Shown piece after piece: positions 45,441 to 53,992 of a DNA stretch of 64,000 nucleotides. Source of the stretch: Bdellovibrio svalbardensis. GTDB taxonomy: Bacteria > Bdellovibrionota > Bdellovibrionia > Bdellovibrionales > Bdellovibrionaceae. The stretch covers positions 186,001 through 250,000 of the forward strand of contig NZ_JANRMI010000004.1 of NCBI RefSeq assembly GCF_029531655.1, given 5' to 3'. Position 1 is the first letter of the stretch. Every line of letters begins with the position of its first letter. The notes beneath the pieces are model-generated. The model was given only the letters and a program-made list of their open reading frames with translations. It did no database searches and was not told where the DNA came from. Made by a program: the position numbers and the translations under genes.

Positions 45441-46267
45441 TGGGACAAAAAGCAAAGTGGCTTCAAGACGAGCGCTACATTCGTATCGCCGGTGCTTTGC
45501 TTATGGTCTCTCCGATCATGAACCTCTTGGTGAGCGTCGCACTCAACTCGAACGTCGTTGACAAGTGGAGCCTTAAAAATCTTTTTGCTGCATTTATGTT
45601 GGCGTCAGGTCTGGCCTGGCTGGGACGAATCTCCAACTTTGTCGTGGGTTTTTTGATGTTTCGGGGCAAGAACACGGCTTGGGTCCCCGTTTTGGCTATT
45701 TTGGGATTTACGATCGCCAAAAACTTCATAACCTTCAAGCAAGATTATCAAACCAATCACTTTCAAGCTATCAGCTCTTTGCTGATCAATATTTTACTGT
45801 TCCTTCTAGTATTTGAATCTGAATATCGTCTGAATAAGGAACTAAATAATAAGCTACAAGCCGCTCGAGCACGCCAAGGCGGTGCAAATACAAATCCAAG
45901 CACAACCAAATCCCCGACAACAAAGGAAGCCCCTTTGACTGCCTCAGTTGCAGCGAACATAAAAAAGGCAACGCCACTCGATTTCAGTTACCAAAAACCA
46001 GCATCTTCTCCTGCACCTCAGAAAAGCTTTATCATAAAGAAAAGAATGCCGATTGAGTTTGCCGGTCACGGAAAAATTGCCGAAGTTATTCACTGTACCG
46101 AAGATGAACTGTGGCTCAAACCCACCAATCATCTTCCTAACGACATTCATAAAAAAACTGTCACGCTTGAAGATCCAAAACAAGGTGGAAAGATTCGCCT
46201 TAAATTCAGCGGTATCCGCGACGACTCCACTCTTGTTTTTCGATTAGTGCCTGATCAAAAGGCCTAG
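45440..46267 (+). CDS. Polytopic membrane protein with small cytoplasmic C-terminal domain
   Basis: 275 residues. Four probable membrane segments in the first 130 residues (YIRIAGALLMVSPIMNLLVS, LKNLFAAFMLASGLAWLG, AWVPVLAILGFTIAKNF, ISSLLINILLFLLVF), a Ser/Thr/Ala/Pro-rich linker (~140-185), then ~75 residues of a beta-rich domain (KRMPIEFAGHGKIAEVIHCT ... KIRLKFSGIRDDSTLVFRLV). That domain is the size and shape of a PilZ domain, but the RxxxR c-di-GMP motif is absent, so I do not name it one. Pair partner of the gene at 44604. Confidence 0.65.
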   Translation: MGQKAKWLQDERYIRIAGALLMVSPIMNLLVSVALNSNVVDKWSLKNLFAAFMLASGLAWLGRISNFVVGFLMFRGKNTAWVPVLAILGFTIAKNFITFKQDYQTNHFQAISSLLINILLFLLVFESEYRLNKELNNKLQAARARQGGANTNPSTTKSPTTKEAPLTASVAANIKKATPLDFSYQKPASSPAPQKSFIIKKRMPIEFAGHGKIAEVIHCTEDELWLKPTNHLPNDIHKKTVTLEDPKQGGKIRLKFSGIRDDSTLVFRLVPDQKA

Positions 46268-46363
46268 CTTATGAAAAGCTGCAAATAAACAAAAGAACCA
46301 AGCGCTAAAATACAGAATCGACTATCCTAGCCAGGAATATCAACACCAAGGATAATCGTAGGC

Positions 46364-47143
46364 ATGACAATTGAAATTCTATATCAAATCCCTCTATGGA
46401 TCATTTTTATCACGATGGTTACCATCCTCTTGGCTGCAAGTTACTTTTTTTATTACATAGGCCAAAAAGCGCAGAAACAGCATCCTGAAAGAAATGACTC
46501 TATCAACGAGCTTCTCCCGACGAGTATTTTTGGATTGCTGGCTTTGTTGCTGGGGTTTTCATTCTCTATGTCGATTGCCAGATATGACACCAGAAAAACA
46601 TTATCTATGAAAGAAGCCAATGCCATTGGTACAACCTATCTGCGTACAGACAATCTACCTGAAAATACCGGATTTCAAATTCGCCAACTTCTTAAAGACT
46701 ATACTAAGCATCGTTTGATTTTTTTCGAACACCAGCGCATTGGCTTAAAAGGATATAATCAAAGAACTCAAGATTTACAAAATCAGATCTGGAAATTGGC
46801 GGCAGGAGTAACTCGCACTGATCGTGGACCTTTGATTGCCATCTTTATGCAATCATTGAACGAAATGATCGATCTGTCTAGCGAGCGCGCATTTGCCTCC
46901 GAAAACCATGTCCCAGAAATTGTTCACCATATGATCTTCCTCATTGCCTTTATTGGACTGAGCTCATTGAGCTATGTTAGCGGATTCAAAAATCAACGAA
47001 GACTTGCTCCGGTCTTTCTCTCACTACTCTTTCCCTTAGTCATTGCACTTATACTTGATTTGGATCGCCCAGGAAGAGGTCTGATTCGTGTAACTCAAAC
47101 TAATATGTTGGAACTTTACGACAGCATTCACAACCAAGAATAG
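46364..47143 (+). CDS. DUF4239 (bestrophin-like) membrane protein
   Basis: 259 residues with four membrane segments, two at the N-terminus (PLWIIFITMVTILLAASYFF and TSIFGLLALLLGFSFSMSIA) and two at the C-terminus (MIFLIAFIGLSSLSYVSGF and VFLSLLFPLVIALILDLD). The order 'LLGFSFSMSIARYDTRKTL..EANAIGTTYLR' and the DLDRPGRGLIRV ending match DUF4239, distantly related to bestrophins (ion channels). Whether it conducts ions is unknown. The start has AAGGA. It ends three bases from dtd on the opposite strand. Confidence 0.8.
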   Translation: MTIEILYQIPLWIIFITMVTILLAASYFFYYIGQKAQKQHPERNDSINELLPTSIFGLLALLLGFSFSMSIARYDTRKTLSMKEANAIGTTYLRTDNLPENTGFQIRQLLKDYTKHRLIFFEHQRIGLKGYNQRTQDLQNQIWKLAAGVTRTDRGPLIAIFMQSLNEMIDLSSERAFASENHVPEIVHHMIFLIAFIGLSSLSYVSGFKNQRRLAPVFLSLLFPLVIALILDLDRPGRGLIRVTQTNMLELYDSIHNQE

Positions 47144-47146
47144 CCT

Positions 47147-47584
47147 TTAGGCTTCAATGATCAAAGTGACCGGGCCGTCGTTAAGAAGCTCCACCTTCAT
47201 ATCCGCACCGAAAGCCCCACCCTTTGTTTCAATACCTTGGGCTCGACTGATCTCTAAGGATTTATTGTAAAGAGATTCTGCGAGATCGGGAGTTTCTGCA
47301 CCAATAAAGCTGGGGCGATTCCCTTTAGCCGTATCCCCCAACAAAGTAAATTGCGAAACTATTAGATGAGCGCCACCAATATCTTTGAGCGACAAGTTCA
47401 TCTTACCAGATTCATCAGGAAAAATTCTTAAGGATGTGATTTTCTGAATTAACTTCTGCAACTGTTCTTCGGTATCACCTTTGGCAACACCCAACAATGT
47501 AAGAAGACCTTTATCGATAGACGATATCTGTTCCCCATCAACAGTCACGGATGCTCTTAAAACTCTTTGCACAACTGCTTTCAC
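47147..47584 (-). CDS. dtd: D-aminoacyl-tRNA deacylase
   Basis: 145 residues, the normal length, when started at the GTG at 47584 ([18 protein letters not shown]), with GAGGA six bases upstream; the longer ATG frame adds 15 non-conserved residues. Dtd hydrolyses D-amino acids from mischarged tRNA. Both active-site motifs are present: [17 protein letters not shown] and the cross-subunit [11 protein letters not shown] with Gly-Pro. Single gene. Confidence 0.95.
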   Translation of the reverse strand: MKAVVQRVLRASVTVDGEQISSIDKGLLTLLGVAKGDTEEQLQKLIQKITSLRIFPDESGKMNLSLKDIGGAHLIVSQFTLLGDTAKGNRPSFIGAETPDLAESLYNKSLEISRAQGIETKGGAFGADMKVELLNDGPVTLIIEA

Positions 47585-47840
47585 TCGTTCCTCACTTCTT
47601 GCGTCCACAATAACAATAAATTCATTCAATACCCCAGTCTATCCTGTGCTGCTCCATAACCGCTTTTTAACGAATTTTCGAGTGCCTTTTGAGAGCAATA
47701 GAAACGGTCATCTCTCCTCTGAAGTGATCGTTTTTCATTCGAGGAATAGTGCATTTACTCTATTCAAAACTGAAGGTTTTCTATTGACTGAATATCAGCT
47801 TCACAAGTTCTATGAGAACGAATTTTTTATTGGAGGCAAT

Positions 47841-48830
47841 ATGAAAAGAAGCACGCTTATCGCAGGCGCAATTTTGGTATCACTTGTAACAGCGCTTTCA
47901 TCGAGTGCCTTTGCTCAAGAAGAGCAAGCGACACCTAAGATGACAACTACGGTGAAACCACCGAAATACTTTTTAACTTACAGTTATTACAAGTACGACT
48001 TGCAAGGAACAAACTCAGCAAATACCCGCATCTATAAATTCGATGCTTCGACAGTGGACCTCAGCATGGTGACTGCGACCTGGCTCTACAGTCCACAGTG
48101 GACTCTTTTGGCTTTTGTCCCTTATATCAAAAACATGGTTGAAACCGTCTATGAACCACTTCCTGGCGGACTGAACTTTAAAACTCGTGATTACACGCAG
48201 GGTCTCGGGGACGTTCGCCTGATGGGCCTCACGCCCCTACTCGCTGACGTCAATAATCTTGTGATGAGCGATATTAACTTGACGCTTCCGACCGGAAGCA
48301 TTGACGAGTACTTCACGTCCGCTCCCACACAAAGAGCCGCATACAATATACAATTAGGTTCTGGGACTCCGGATTTAATACTAGGAACTACTTATTCCTA
48401 CACCCAATTGAACTGGGTCAGCAGTGTGCGCGGACAAGGAACCGTGCGCATGGGGCGAAACTCCAATGGCTGGGCTCTGGGAAATGAATTCCTGGCTTCT
48501 GCGGGTAGCAAATATCAGTTCACCAAGTCTTTCGAGATGGGCGTCGTTGGAAATTACAAAGCTCGTGACGCCGTTCAGGGTCGTGACGATAAATACGAGA
48601 AAAACAACAACTGGAATGGCACGGCAAAAGGTGATGGTCATCAGTACTATCATGCTCCACAAATTAACTGGGATACTGAATTGGTTGCAAAATTCACCAC
48701 CCCTGCATTCTCGGGCCTCACGGCATCTATTGAAGGGGGCGTTTCATTCTGGAGAGATGCCATCAACAAGGATGATATCCGCCTGGATATGCCTTATTGG
48801 GCTTCAGCCTCTGTAAATGGATCTTTCTAG
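47841..48830 (+). CDS. Outer-membrane barrel protein (MetA-pathway phenol degradation-like)
   Basis: 329 residues from the ATG at 47841, with GGAGG upstream; the much longer open frame before it overlaps dtd and is spurious. A signal peptide ends near AFA-QEE. The rest is beta-rich with Trp/Tyr-rich strands (TYSYYKYDLQGTNSANTRIY, TWLYSPQWTLLAFVPYIKN, LGDVRLMGLTPLL, LGSGTPDLILGTTYSY) and resembles the Phenol_MetA_deg / transporter-like outer-membrane family. The Phe at the end (NGSF) fits a barrel. Substrate unknown. Confidence 0.75.
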   Translation: MKRSTLIAGAILVSLVTALSSSAFAQEEQATPKMTTTVKPPKYFLTYSYYKYDLQGTNSANTRIYKFDASTVDLSMVTATWLYSPQWTLLAFVPYIKNMVETVYEPLPGGLNFKTRDYTQGLGDVRLMGLTPLLADVNNLVMSDINLTLPTGSIDEYFTSAPTQRAAYNIQLGSGTPDLILGTTYSYTQLNWVSSVRGQGTVRMGRNSNGWALGNEFLASAGSKYQFTKSFEMGVVGNYKARDAVQGRDDKYEKNNNWNGTAKGDGHQYYHAPQINWDTELVAKFTTPAFSGLTASIEGGVSFWRDAINKDDIRLDMPYWASASVNGSF

Positions 48831-48880
48831 GCATACCTCAAGCGTAGCTAGTTGAAAAAATAGCAAAACCAGAAATATCC

Positions 48881-48924
48881 GAAGAAGCAATGCAACACCA
48901 GCGTTGGTGTTGCATTGCTTCTTC
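48881..48924 (+). terminator. Perfect 20-bp hairpin after the barrel gene
   Basis: A 20-bp stem without mismatch (arms 48881-48900 and 48905-48924, loop GCGT) 50 bases past the stop at 48830. There is no T-run, so it may be a Rho-linked, processing or insulating element in front of the gliding operon. Confidence 0.6.
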
Positions 48925-48990
48925 AGTTTAGAAAAAGACAAATGTCACATCCTATTTCAGTATTATTTAATTAGACTCAAATCGAAAAAA

Positions 48991-49010
48991 GTGACGCCCT
49001 AGATTGTCAC
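48991..49010. promoter_or_regulatory. Inverted GTGAC repeat, candidate enhancer for the sigma-54 promoter
   Basis: GTGAC (48991-48995), ten bases, GTCAC (49006-49010), centred about 95 bases before the predicted start of transcription. A further GTCAC half-site lies at 48944-48948. Spacing and position fit a sigma-54 enhancer-binding-protein site. Confidence 0.5.
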
Positions 49011-49067
49011 CCCCGTCTAAATACTACACACTCCTACCGTCCTAATCTGACACACGCGTCTTGAGAT

Positions 49068-49084
49068 CTGGCACTACAGTTGCT
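49068..49084 (+). promoter_or_regulatory. Sigma-54 (RpoN) promoter of the gliding operon
   Basis: CTGGCACTACAGTTGCT matches YTGGCAC-N5-TTGCW exactly; the invariant GG (49070-49071) and GC (49082-49083) are 12 bp apart. Transcription should start near 49095, giving a ~26-base leader with GGAGG before the ATG at 49121. Confidence 0.85.
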
Positions 49085-49120
49085 CCTAAGTCTTCCGGAA
49101 AACTAACCGGAGGATTTTAT

Positions 49121-49786
49121 ATGCAATTCCTACTTTCACTTGGTTCTGGCTTCACATCTGGAGATGCGCTTTGGATGTGGACTATTTTGGCAGCTCAGAT
49201 CGTATCTGTAGCTATTATCATTGAACGCTCGCACGCCCTCTTCGTGGCTCGTAAAACGAACCAGAAAGAGCTTTCTAAGCTTTTGGCTGAAGATATCCGT
49301 GCTGGTCATTTGGACAAGGCTCTACGCCGTTCATTGCAAATGGGCGTGAATCAGCCACTGGGCGTTGTTGCCTCTGCAGGTATTCAGGCAGCTCTTGATA
49401 TGGGTGGCAAAGAAGAGATCCAACTCAAAATGGATGAAGTTCTTCTTGAAGAAAACACTCGCGTTGAAAAGCGCATTGGCTTCTTGGCAATGTTTGCCAA
49501 CGTAGCAACTCTATTGGGTCTTTTGGGTACAATCACAGGTTTAATTCATTCATTTGCCGGTATCGCAAATGCGAACCCTGTAGAAAAAGCCACTATCCTT
49601 TCTCAAGGTATCTCTTTGGCGATGAATACAACAGCTTACGGTTTGATCGTCGCAGTTCCTGCTTTGATCATGTATGCAGTTCTTCAAAACAGAGCTTCTC
49701 GTTTAACAGACGATTTGAACAAAGCGGCTTTGAACTTGTTTATCCAGCTTGGCTTCCATTACGAACCAGTTTCTGACAAAAAATAA
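49121..49786 (+). CDS. TolQ/ExbB/MotA-type proton-channel protein, AglR-like
   Basis: About 221 residues from the ATG at 49121 with GGAGG. Three membrane helices (LWMWTILAAQIVSVAIIIER, FLAMFANVATLLGLLGTITG, SLAMNTTAYGLIVAVPALIM) and the cytoplasmic loop between the first two are typical of TolQ/ExbB. The TLLGLLGTITGLIHSFAGIA signature is present. With the two TolR-like proteins downstream it should form a proton-driven motor in the inner membrane. First gene of the ten-gene operon; in Myxococcus AglR has this role in gliding. Confidence 0.9.
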   Translation: MQFLLSLGSGFTSGDALWMWTILAAQIVSVAIIIERSHALFVARKTNQKELSKLLAEDIRAGHLDKALRRSLQMGVNQPLGVVASAGIQAALDMGGKEEIQLKMDEVLLEENTRVEKRIGFLAMFANVATLLGLLGTITGLIHSFAGIANANPVEKATILSQGISLAMNTTAYGLIVAVPALIMYAVLQNRASRLTDDLNKAALNLFIQLGFHYEPVSDKK

Positions 49787-49797
49787 GGACCACTGTT

Positions 49798-50250
49798 ATG
49801 AGCAACAAAGACAAAGAATTAAACTTTGAAATCAATATTCTTCCAATCCTGGATATCCTCTCTGTATTGATCTGCTTTCTGTTGCTTACAGCGGTGTGGG
49901 TTCAGATCGGCACGCTCGATACAAAACAGGCCATTGGCGACAACTCCACTGCTGGGGCGAAAAATCCTCCGTCCTTGTGGGTGACCTTGGCCGCTGATGG
50001 CAGCGTCGAGCTTTCCGTCCGCGATTTGCCAAAATTGCAAACGGTTGAGACTCGCCTGCCAAAATCCAACAACGGTGTGAACTGGACTGGTTTGGAAGCA
50101 AAGCTCGCAGATCTGAAACTAAAATATCCTGAGTTGAAAACCGGCATCGTTCGTCCTGGGGCTCAAAGCTCCTACGGCGACGTGATCAAGATCATGGATC
50201 AATTGAAGCAAAACCAATTTGAAGGTGTGGGCTTGTCCCCTCTTGGGTAA
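49798..50250 (+). CDS. TolR/ExbD-type motor protein 1 (AglQ/AglS-like)
   Basis: 150 residues. One N-terminal membrane helix (ILPILDILSVLICFLLLTAV) with the conserved Asp in PILDILSVL that carries protons in this family, then a periplasmic domain (WVTLAADGSVELSVRD ... RPGAQSSYGDVIKIMDQLKQ, GVGLSP) like TolR/ExbD. It begins 11 bases after the AglR-like gene with AAGGA upstream. Confidence 0.88.
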   Translation: MSNKDKELNFEINILPILDILSVLICFLLLTAVWVQIGTLDTKQAIGDNSTAGAKNPPSLWVTLAADGSVELSVRDLPKLQTVETRLPKSNNGVNWTGLEAKLADLKLKYPELKTGIVRPGAQSSYGDVIKIMDQLKQNQFEGVGLSPLG

Positions 50251-50253
50251 TTT

Positions 50254-50751
50254 ATGAAAACAACTTTTCTGGACACTTCAAAAAAAGCATCTCCTCTTAT
50301 GGACACCATGGTTCTTAAGGGTGGCGGCACAAAGAAGAAAAGCGGACTTCGCCGCGATCTCGCGTTGGCTTTGCCTCTGACTTCTTTGATCGATGCTTTC
50401 TCGATCATCGTTATCTATCTTTTGATTGGTACGCAAAACAGCGGAGTTGAAACCGATGTTCCATCTCGCTTGAACCTTCCACAGGCCTCTCACAGCCAGG
50501 GCTTGGATAAACAGACTGCGACCTTGCGTATCGAAAAAGGAGCTTACTTCCTTAATGACAAAGTGGTGGCTGGCGCTCAGTTGAGCGACAAGTTGGCGGA
50601 ACTTAAGAAACAAGCTCCTGCTGATGAAAAAGTCGAATTGATGATTCAAGCCGATACCGAGATGAAATATGCCGATCTCGATCCTCTTATCAAGGCAGGA
50701 TCTCAAGCTGGCATTGAAAAACTCAAATTTGCGGTAGTGCCTAAACAATGA
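50254..50751 (+). CDS. TolR/ExbD-type motor protein 2 (AglQ/AglS-like)
   Basis: 165 residues. A Lys/Arg-rich cytoplasmic N-terminus, one membrane helix (LALPLTSLIDAFSIIVIYLL) with the Asp in TSLIDAFSIIV, and a periplasmic ExbD-type domain (LRIEKGAYFLNDKVVAG, LMIQADTEMKYADLDPLIKA). Myxococcus likewise has two TolR-like subunits (AglQ, AglS) with one AglR. Three bases after the previous gene; its end overlaps the next gene by four bases (ATGA). Confidence 0.88.
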   Translation: MKTTFLDTSKKASPLMDTMVLKGGGTKKKSGLRRDLALALPLTSLIDAFSIIVIYLLIGTQNSGVETDVPSRLNLPQASHSQGLDKQTATLRIEKGAYFLNDKVVAGAQLSDKLAELKKQAPADEKVELMIQADTEMKYADLDPLIKAGSQAGIEKLKFAVVPKQ

Positions 50752-53711
50752 AAACACCAAAACACATCCTTTTTCTAAATGTAGTTCTAGCGGGTGTTCT
50801 GCTCTCGAATTCCGTCCATGCCGAGAAAATGAACAACGACACGCAAGATTTAGTCATCAAAAAAATGGACCGTGTTTTGGATTTGATGGATCGCAAAGAT
50901 CCCTCTTGGATTCCAACTCAGCAGCGCTTGGCTGACGTTCTTGCTGAAAGAGCTCGCACTCGTTTCATGCAAGAAGTCGAAGCGAACTGTGACAACTGTA
51001 AAGGCTCAAAAGACGATCGCCAGCGCGCAATCAAAATTTATGAGACCTTGCTCAGTGAAGTGAAAATCAACGAACATGGGCCGATCTTATTCCAATTGGC
51101 GCACTTGTATGAAATGGCTGGCCAACAAGATCAGGCCATCTCTCTTTTTGAGCGTATCATCAAAGAAGCCAAAGCCAAGTCTATCGACGCGGGGATCGTT
51201 TCAAGATCTCACGCTTCTTTGGGGGATCTGCTTTTCCAAAAAGGTCGTTTTAAAGATGCCAAAGATCACTATGTGATCGCGCTCAAAGATAAAAATCTCG
51301 AGAACAAGGCTTTAGCTATCTACAACATGGCTTGGTGTGACTTCAACACCGACAAACTTTCATCGGCTATTTCAACTTTAGAAGGTCTTCTCAAAGAGCC
51401 TACTAAAATTACTAAAGACACGGAAACTGGAAGCAACTACGATCCTGTATTCCATACGGACATTGTTCGTGATCTCGGTACTTTCTATGCTCGTAAAGAT
51501 ATCACAACAAAAGAAATCTCGACTTATGAGGGCTTTACTCCTAAGGAAAAACGCAAAGAATTGATTCTTAACTTCGCTCAGGAAGCAGACCGCGTTGGTC
51601 AGAAGCAAGCGGCCCACCAAATCCTGACGCGCTATATGGAGCAACCTGATCTAACTAAGCAAGAGCGTCTTGAGGCTTTTGTGCGTTTAGCGCAAGTGAA
51701 CTATGACCGTGGTGAAACAAATCAGTCGACTCAAGACTTTGCCAAAGCGGCAGCAGCCTTCAAGAATACTGATTGCGATGATTCTTCGAAGTGCGAAGAA
51801 CTTAAAAAAACCATGAAACGTTATGTAACAGAGTTGCATCGTTCTAAAAAAGTAAAACCAGATTTGGATCTGCTGAACGCTTATGCGATCTATGCAGAAA
51901 CCTTCCCTAGCGACAAAGAGATGATCCAACGTGGCGCTCAAGTGGCCACGGATATGGGCAAATACCCTATTGCTATTCAGTTCCACCGCATGATCAGCGA
52001 TGGTCGCTCATATTCTACAAAAGAAAAGAACGAAGCACTTTTGAATGAAGTCGCGGTGGCTGAAAAATCCCAAGATCCTAAATTGCAAAAAGACTCTTAT
52101 GCATTCTTCCTGAAGAAGTCTTCGAAGGATGAAAAATACTTTGAGGTTCGCTATCAGCAAGCTTACCTGCTCTATCAACAAAAGCAGTTAAAAGATGCGG
52201 CGAAGCTGTTTGATGAATTAGCTCGTGATAAAGACGGCAAAGCTGAGCTTCGCAAGAAATCGGCGGATTTGGCTTTAGACAGCTTGGCGCAACTTAAAGA
52301 CGATGAAAACCTGCAAGAATATGCTGCCGACTACGCAGAAATCTTCCCCGCTCACCAGGCGGAGTTTGCCAGCGTCGCTCGCAAAGCCTTGATGAATCAA
52401 GTGGCTACTGTTGCGAACAATCCGAAATCAACTAAGTCTGAGCTGAAGTCCGTGATGAAAACTGTCCTCAAGACAAAACTTGATGGCGCAAAATCTGATG
52501 AGCGCATCTTGATTTTCACCAACTTAAGCATCATCGCCAAAAAATTGGGCGAGGACGAAGTTTACGCGAAATCTTTGTATGCTTTAATCAACACGCCAGA
52601 CACTCCTGAGGCGAAGAAGCAGCAATACTTGGAACAATTGGTTGGTTACTACGAGCGCAAACTTGATTTCAAGAACGCTTACAATGTTGCCTTGAAGATG
52701 GAGAACTCCAAAGTCGCTCCGAAAGAGATGGCTTTCCGCCTTGGAACTTTGGCCGACCTCGCCGACTTGAATCCAGAGAAGCATTACAAGCAAGCTTTGG
52801 ATCTTGGCATCACAGGCGAGCGCGCTTTGATCATCCGTTCTCGTTTGGTTCTTTTGTCTGGCAATCCAGCGAAAGAACTGAAACTTCAATCCGGCGAACT
52901 TCGCAACAGACCTGCTTTGTTGAATGAGACCACCTTATTGGTATACGCAAAAACTGGCAGCAAAGCTGGTATTCAGTCTGTCCTGGAGATGAAGGAAATG
53001 CGTCGTCAATCGGCGGTTCAGTTCATCAACAAACAAGAATTCTATGGCAAGTTGACTGGCTTCCAAGAGCAAATTGCCAAAGCCAAAATGGACGACAGTT
53101 CAGACAAGTTGATGCAAAAAAGCATTCAACAGCGCATGAAACTTTTGGGCAAAGCGGATGAAACTCTAAGCGAAGCAGTTCGCTCAAAAGATATCACTGC
53201 TCAATTAGTGGCTTTGAATATCGTCGCGACTGAAAACACCCGCTTCGTGAAGGATCTTTCCGGCACTGCTATGCCAAAAGGTCTTACTGCAGGACAACAA
53301 CGCCAATACGTTGATGCACTGAAGGCGAAATCCAAGCCTTTCCTTGTGAAGTCTAAGACAGCATCCGCAAAGATGCAGGATTTGTGGAACAGCTCTCAGG
53401 CTCTTGCACAATTGGCGCGGGAATATCGCATTGCCCGTCCTGAGATCCAAAAGTTGCTTTCTCGTGAAATGGAAATGATCGAGCAGCTACCAGGCCGCGG
53501 AAAGATGAAAACCGCCCTTAGCGAAGCGCTTAATTCTTCGGCACCGTCGTCAGGAGACTTGGTTTCTGCCCGTAAATCCGTGGCAGAGCACCCTGAGAGC
53601 ATCAAGGACATTGAAAATCTGAAAATGGTAGAAACAAAAATTGGCCATCCTCTTATGCCGTCTTACCTGGAAGCGCGTTTAAACAGCATCCAGAAAGGAA
53701 AAAGCCTATGA
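50748..53711 (+). CDS. Large periplasmic TPR protein (GltD/GltE-like)
   Basis: 987 residues with a signal peptide (cleavage near VHA-EKM). The mature part is all-helical with many TPR-like pairs (GPILFQLAHLYEMAGQQDQA, ASLGDLLFQKGRFKDAKDHY, ALAIYNMAWCDFNTDKLSSA, RYQQAYLLYQQKQLKDAAKL). In the Glt system large periplasmic TPR proteins (GltD, GltE) link the inner-membrane motor to the outer membrane; this gene's position and size suggest that role, though orthology is not shown. Overlaps both neighbours by four bases. Confidence 0.75.
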   Translation: MKTPKHILFLNVVLAGVLLSNSVHAEKMNNDTQDLVIKKMDRVLDLMDRKDPSWIPTQQRLADVLAERARTRFMQEVEANCDNCKGSKDDRQRAIKIYETLLSEVKINEHGPILFQLAHLYEMAGQQDQAISLFERIIKEAKAKSIDAGIVSRSHASLGDLLFQKGRFKDAKDHYVIALKDKNLENKALAIYNMAWCDFNTDKLSSAISTLEGLLKEPTKITKDTETGSNYDPVFHTDIVRDLGTFYARKDITTKEISTYEGFTPKEKRKELILNFAQEADRVGQKQAAHQILTRYMEQPDLTKQERLEAFVRLAQVNYDRGETNQSTQDFAKAAAAFKNTDCDDSSKCEELKKTMKRYVTELHRSKKVKPDLDLLNAYAIYAETFPSDKEMIQRGAQVATDMGKYPIAIQFHRMISDGRSYSTKEKNEALLNEVAVAEKSQDPKLQKDSYAFFLKKSSKDEKYFEVRYQQAYLLYQQKQLKDAAKLFDELARDKDGKAELRKKSADLALDSLAQLKDDENLQEYAADYAEIFPAHQAEFASVARKALMNQVATVANNPKSTKSELKSVMKTVLKTKLDGAKSDERILIFTNLSIIAKKLGEDEVYAKSLYALINTPDTPEAKKQQYLEQLVGYYERKLDFKNAYNVALKMENSKVAPKEMAFRLGTLADLADLNPEKHYKQALDLGITGERALIIRSRLVLLSGNPAKELKLQSGELRNRPALLNETTLLVYAKTGSKAGIQSVLEMKEMRRQSAVQFINKQEFYGKLTGFQEQIAKAKMDDSSDKLMQKSIQQRMKLLGKADETLSEAVRSKDITAQLVALNIVATENTRFVKDLSGTAMPKGLTAGQQRQYVDALKAKSKPFLVKSKTASAKMQDLWNSSQALAQLAREYRIARPEIQKLLSREMEMIEQLPGRGKMKTALSEALNSSAPSSGDLVSARKSVAEHPESIKDIENLKMVETKIGHPLMPSYLEARLNSIQKGKSL

Positions 53712-53989
53712 AAAACCCATTAATAGTGGCCTCCCTTTTGCTAGTTGTGAGTAGCAGCTTTGGAGCTCCATCCTACGCTAAGACCAGCACCCCCAAGGTG
53801 ACCAAGGTTGCAGCAAATGGGACGAAACTGGGCACTTCCTTTAAGTTCGATGGTTCCGCCCTTAGAGGGAAGTACCAAAGCTCTTTAAGTACCAAAGCGG
53901 CAGTAGAGAACGACAAATTGTTAGAAGATCTTTTGGGCGGAAGAACACAGTTCGAAGACCGCATCCAACAAGATCAGGAAAGAAATTAG
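53708..53989 (+). CDS. Small periplasmic protein in the gliding operon
   Basis: 93 residues with a signal peptide (cleavage near SYA-KTS). The mature 70 residues contain FKFDGSALRGKYQSSLSTKA and a charged C-terminal helix (LEDLLGGRTQFEDRIQQDQE). No family is recognised. The ATG overlaps the TPR gene stop (ATGA) and the next gene starts three bases after its own stop, so it is surely co-translated with the machine; a small adaptor like GltF is possible but unproven. Confidence 0.7.
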   Translation: MKNPLIVASLLLVVSSSFGAPSYAKTSTPKVTKVAANGTKLGTSFKFDGSALRGKYQSSLSTKAAVENDKLLEDLLGGRTQFEDRIQQDQERN

Positions 53990-53992
53990 GTC

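Noticed and set aside
46020-46260. PilZ domain in the gene at 45440
   Set aside because: The size fits, but the RxxxR and D/NxSxxG c-di-GMP motifs are absent.
47705-47735. Terminator-like hairpin before the barrel gene at 47841
   Set aside because: AAACGGTCA/TGATCGTTT with a short T-run has no transcript upstream on the plus strand to end.
47481-47840. N-terminal extension of the barrel protein at 47841
   Set aside because: It overlaps dtd and precedes a signal peptide with GGAGG; the true start is 47841.
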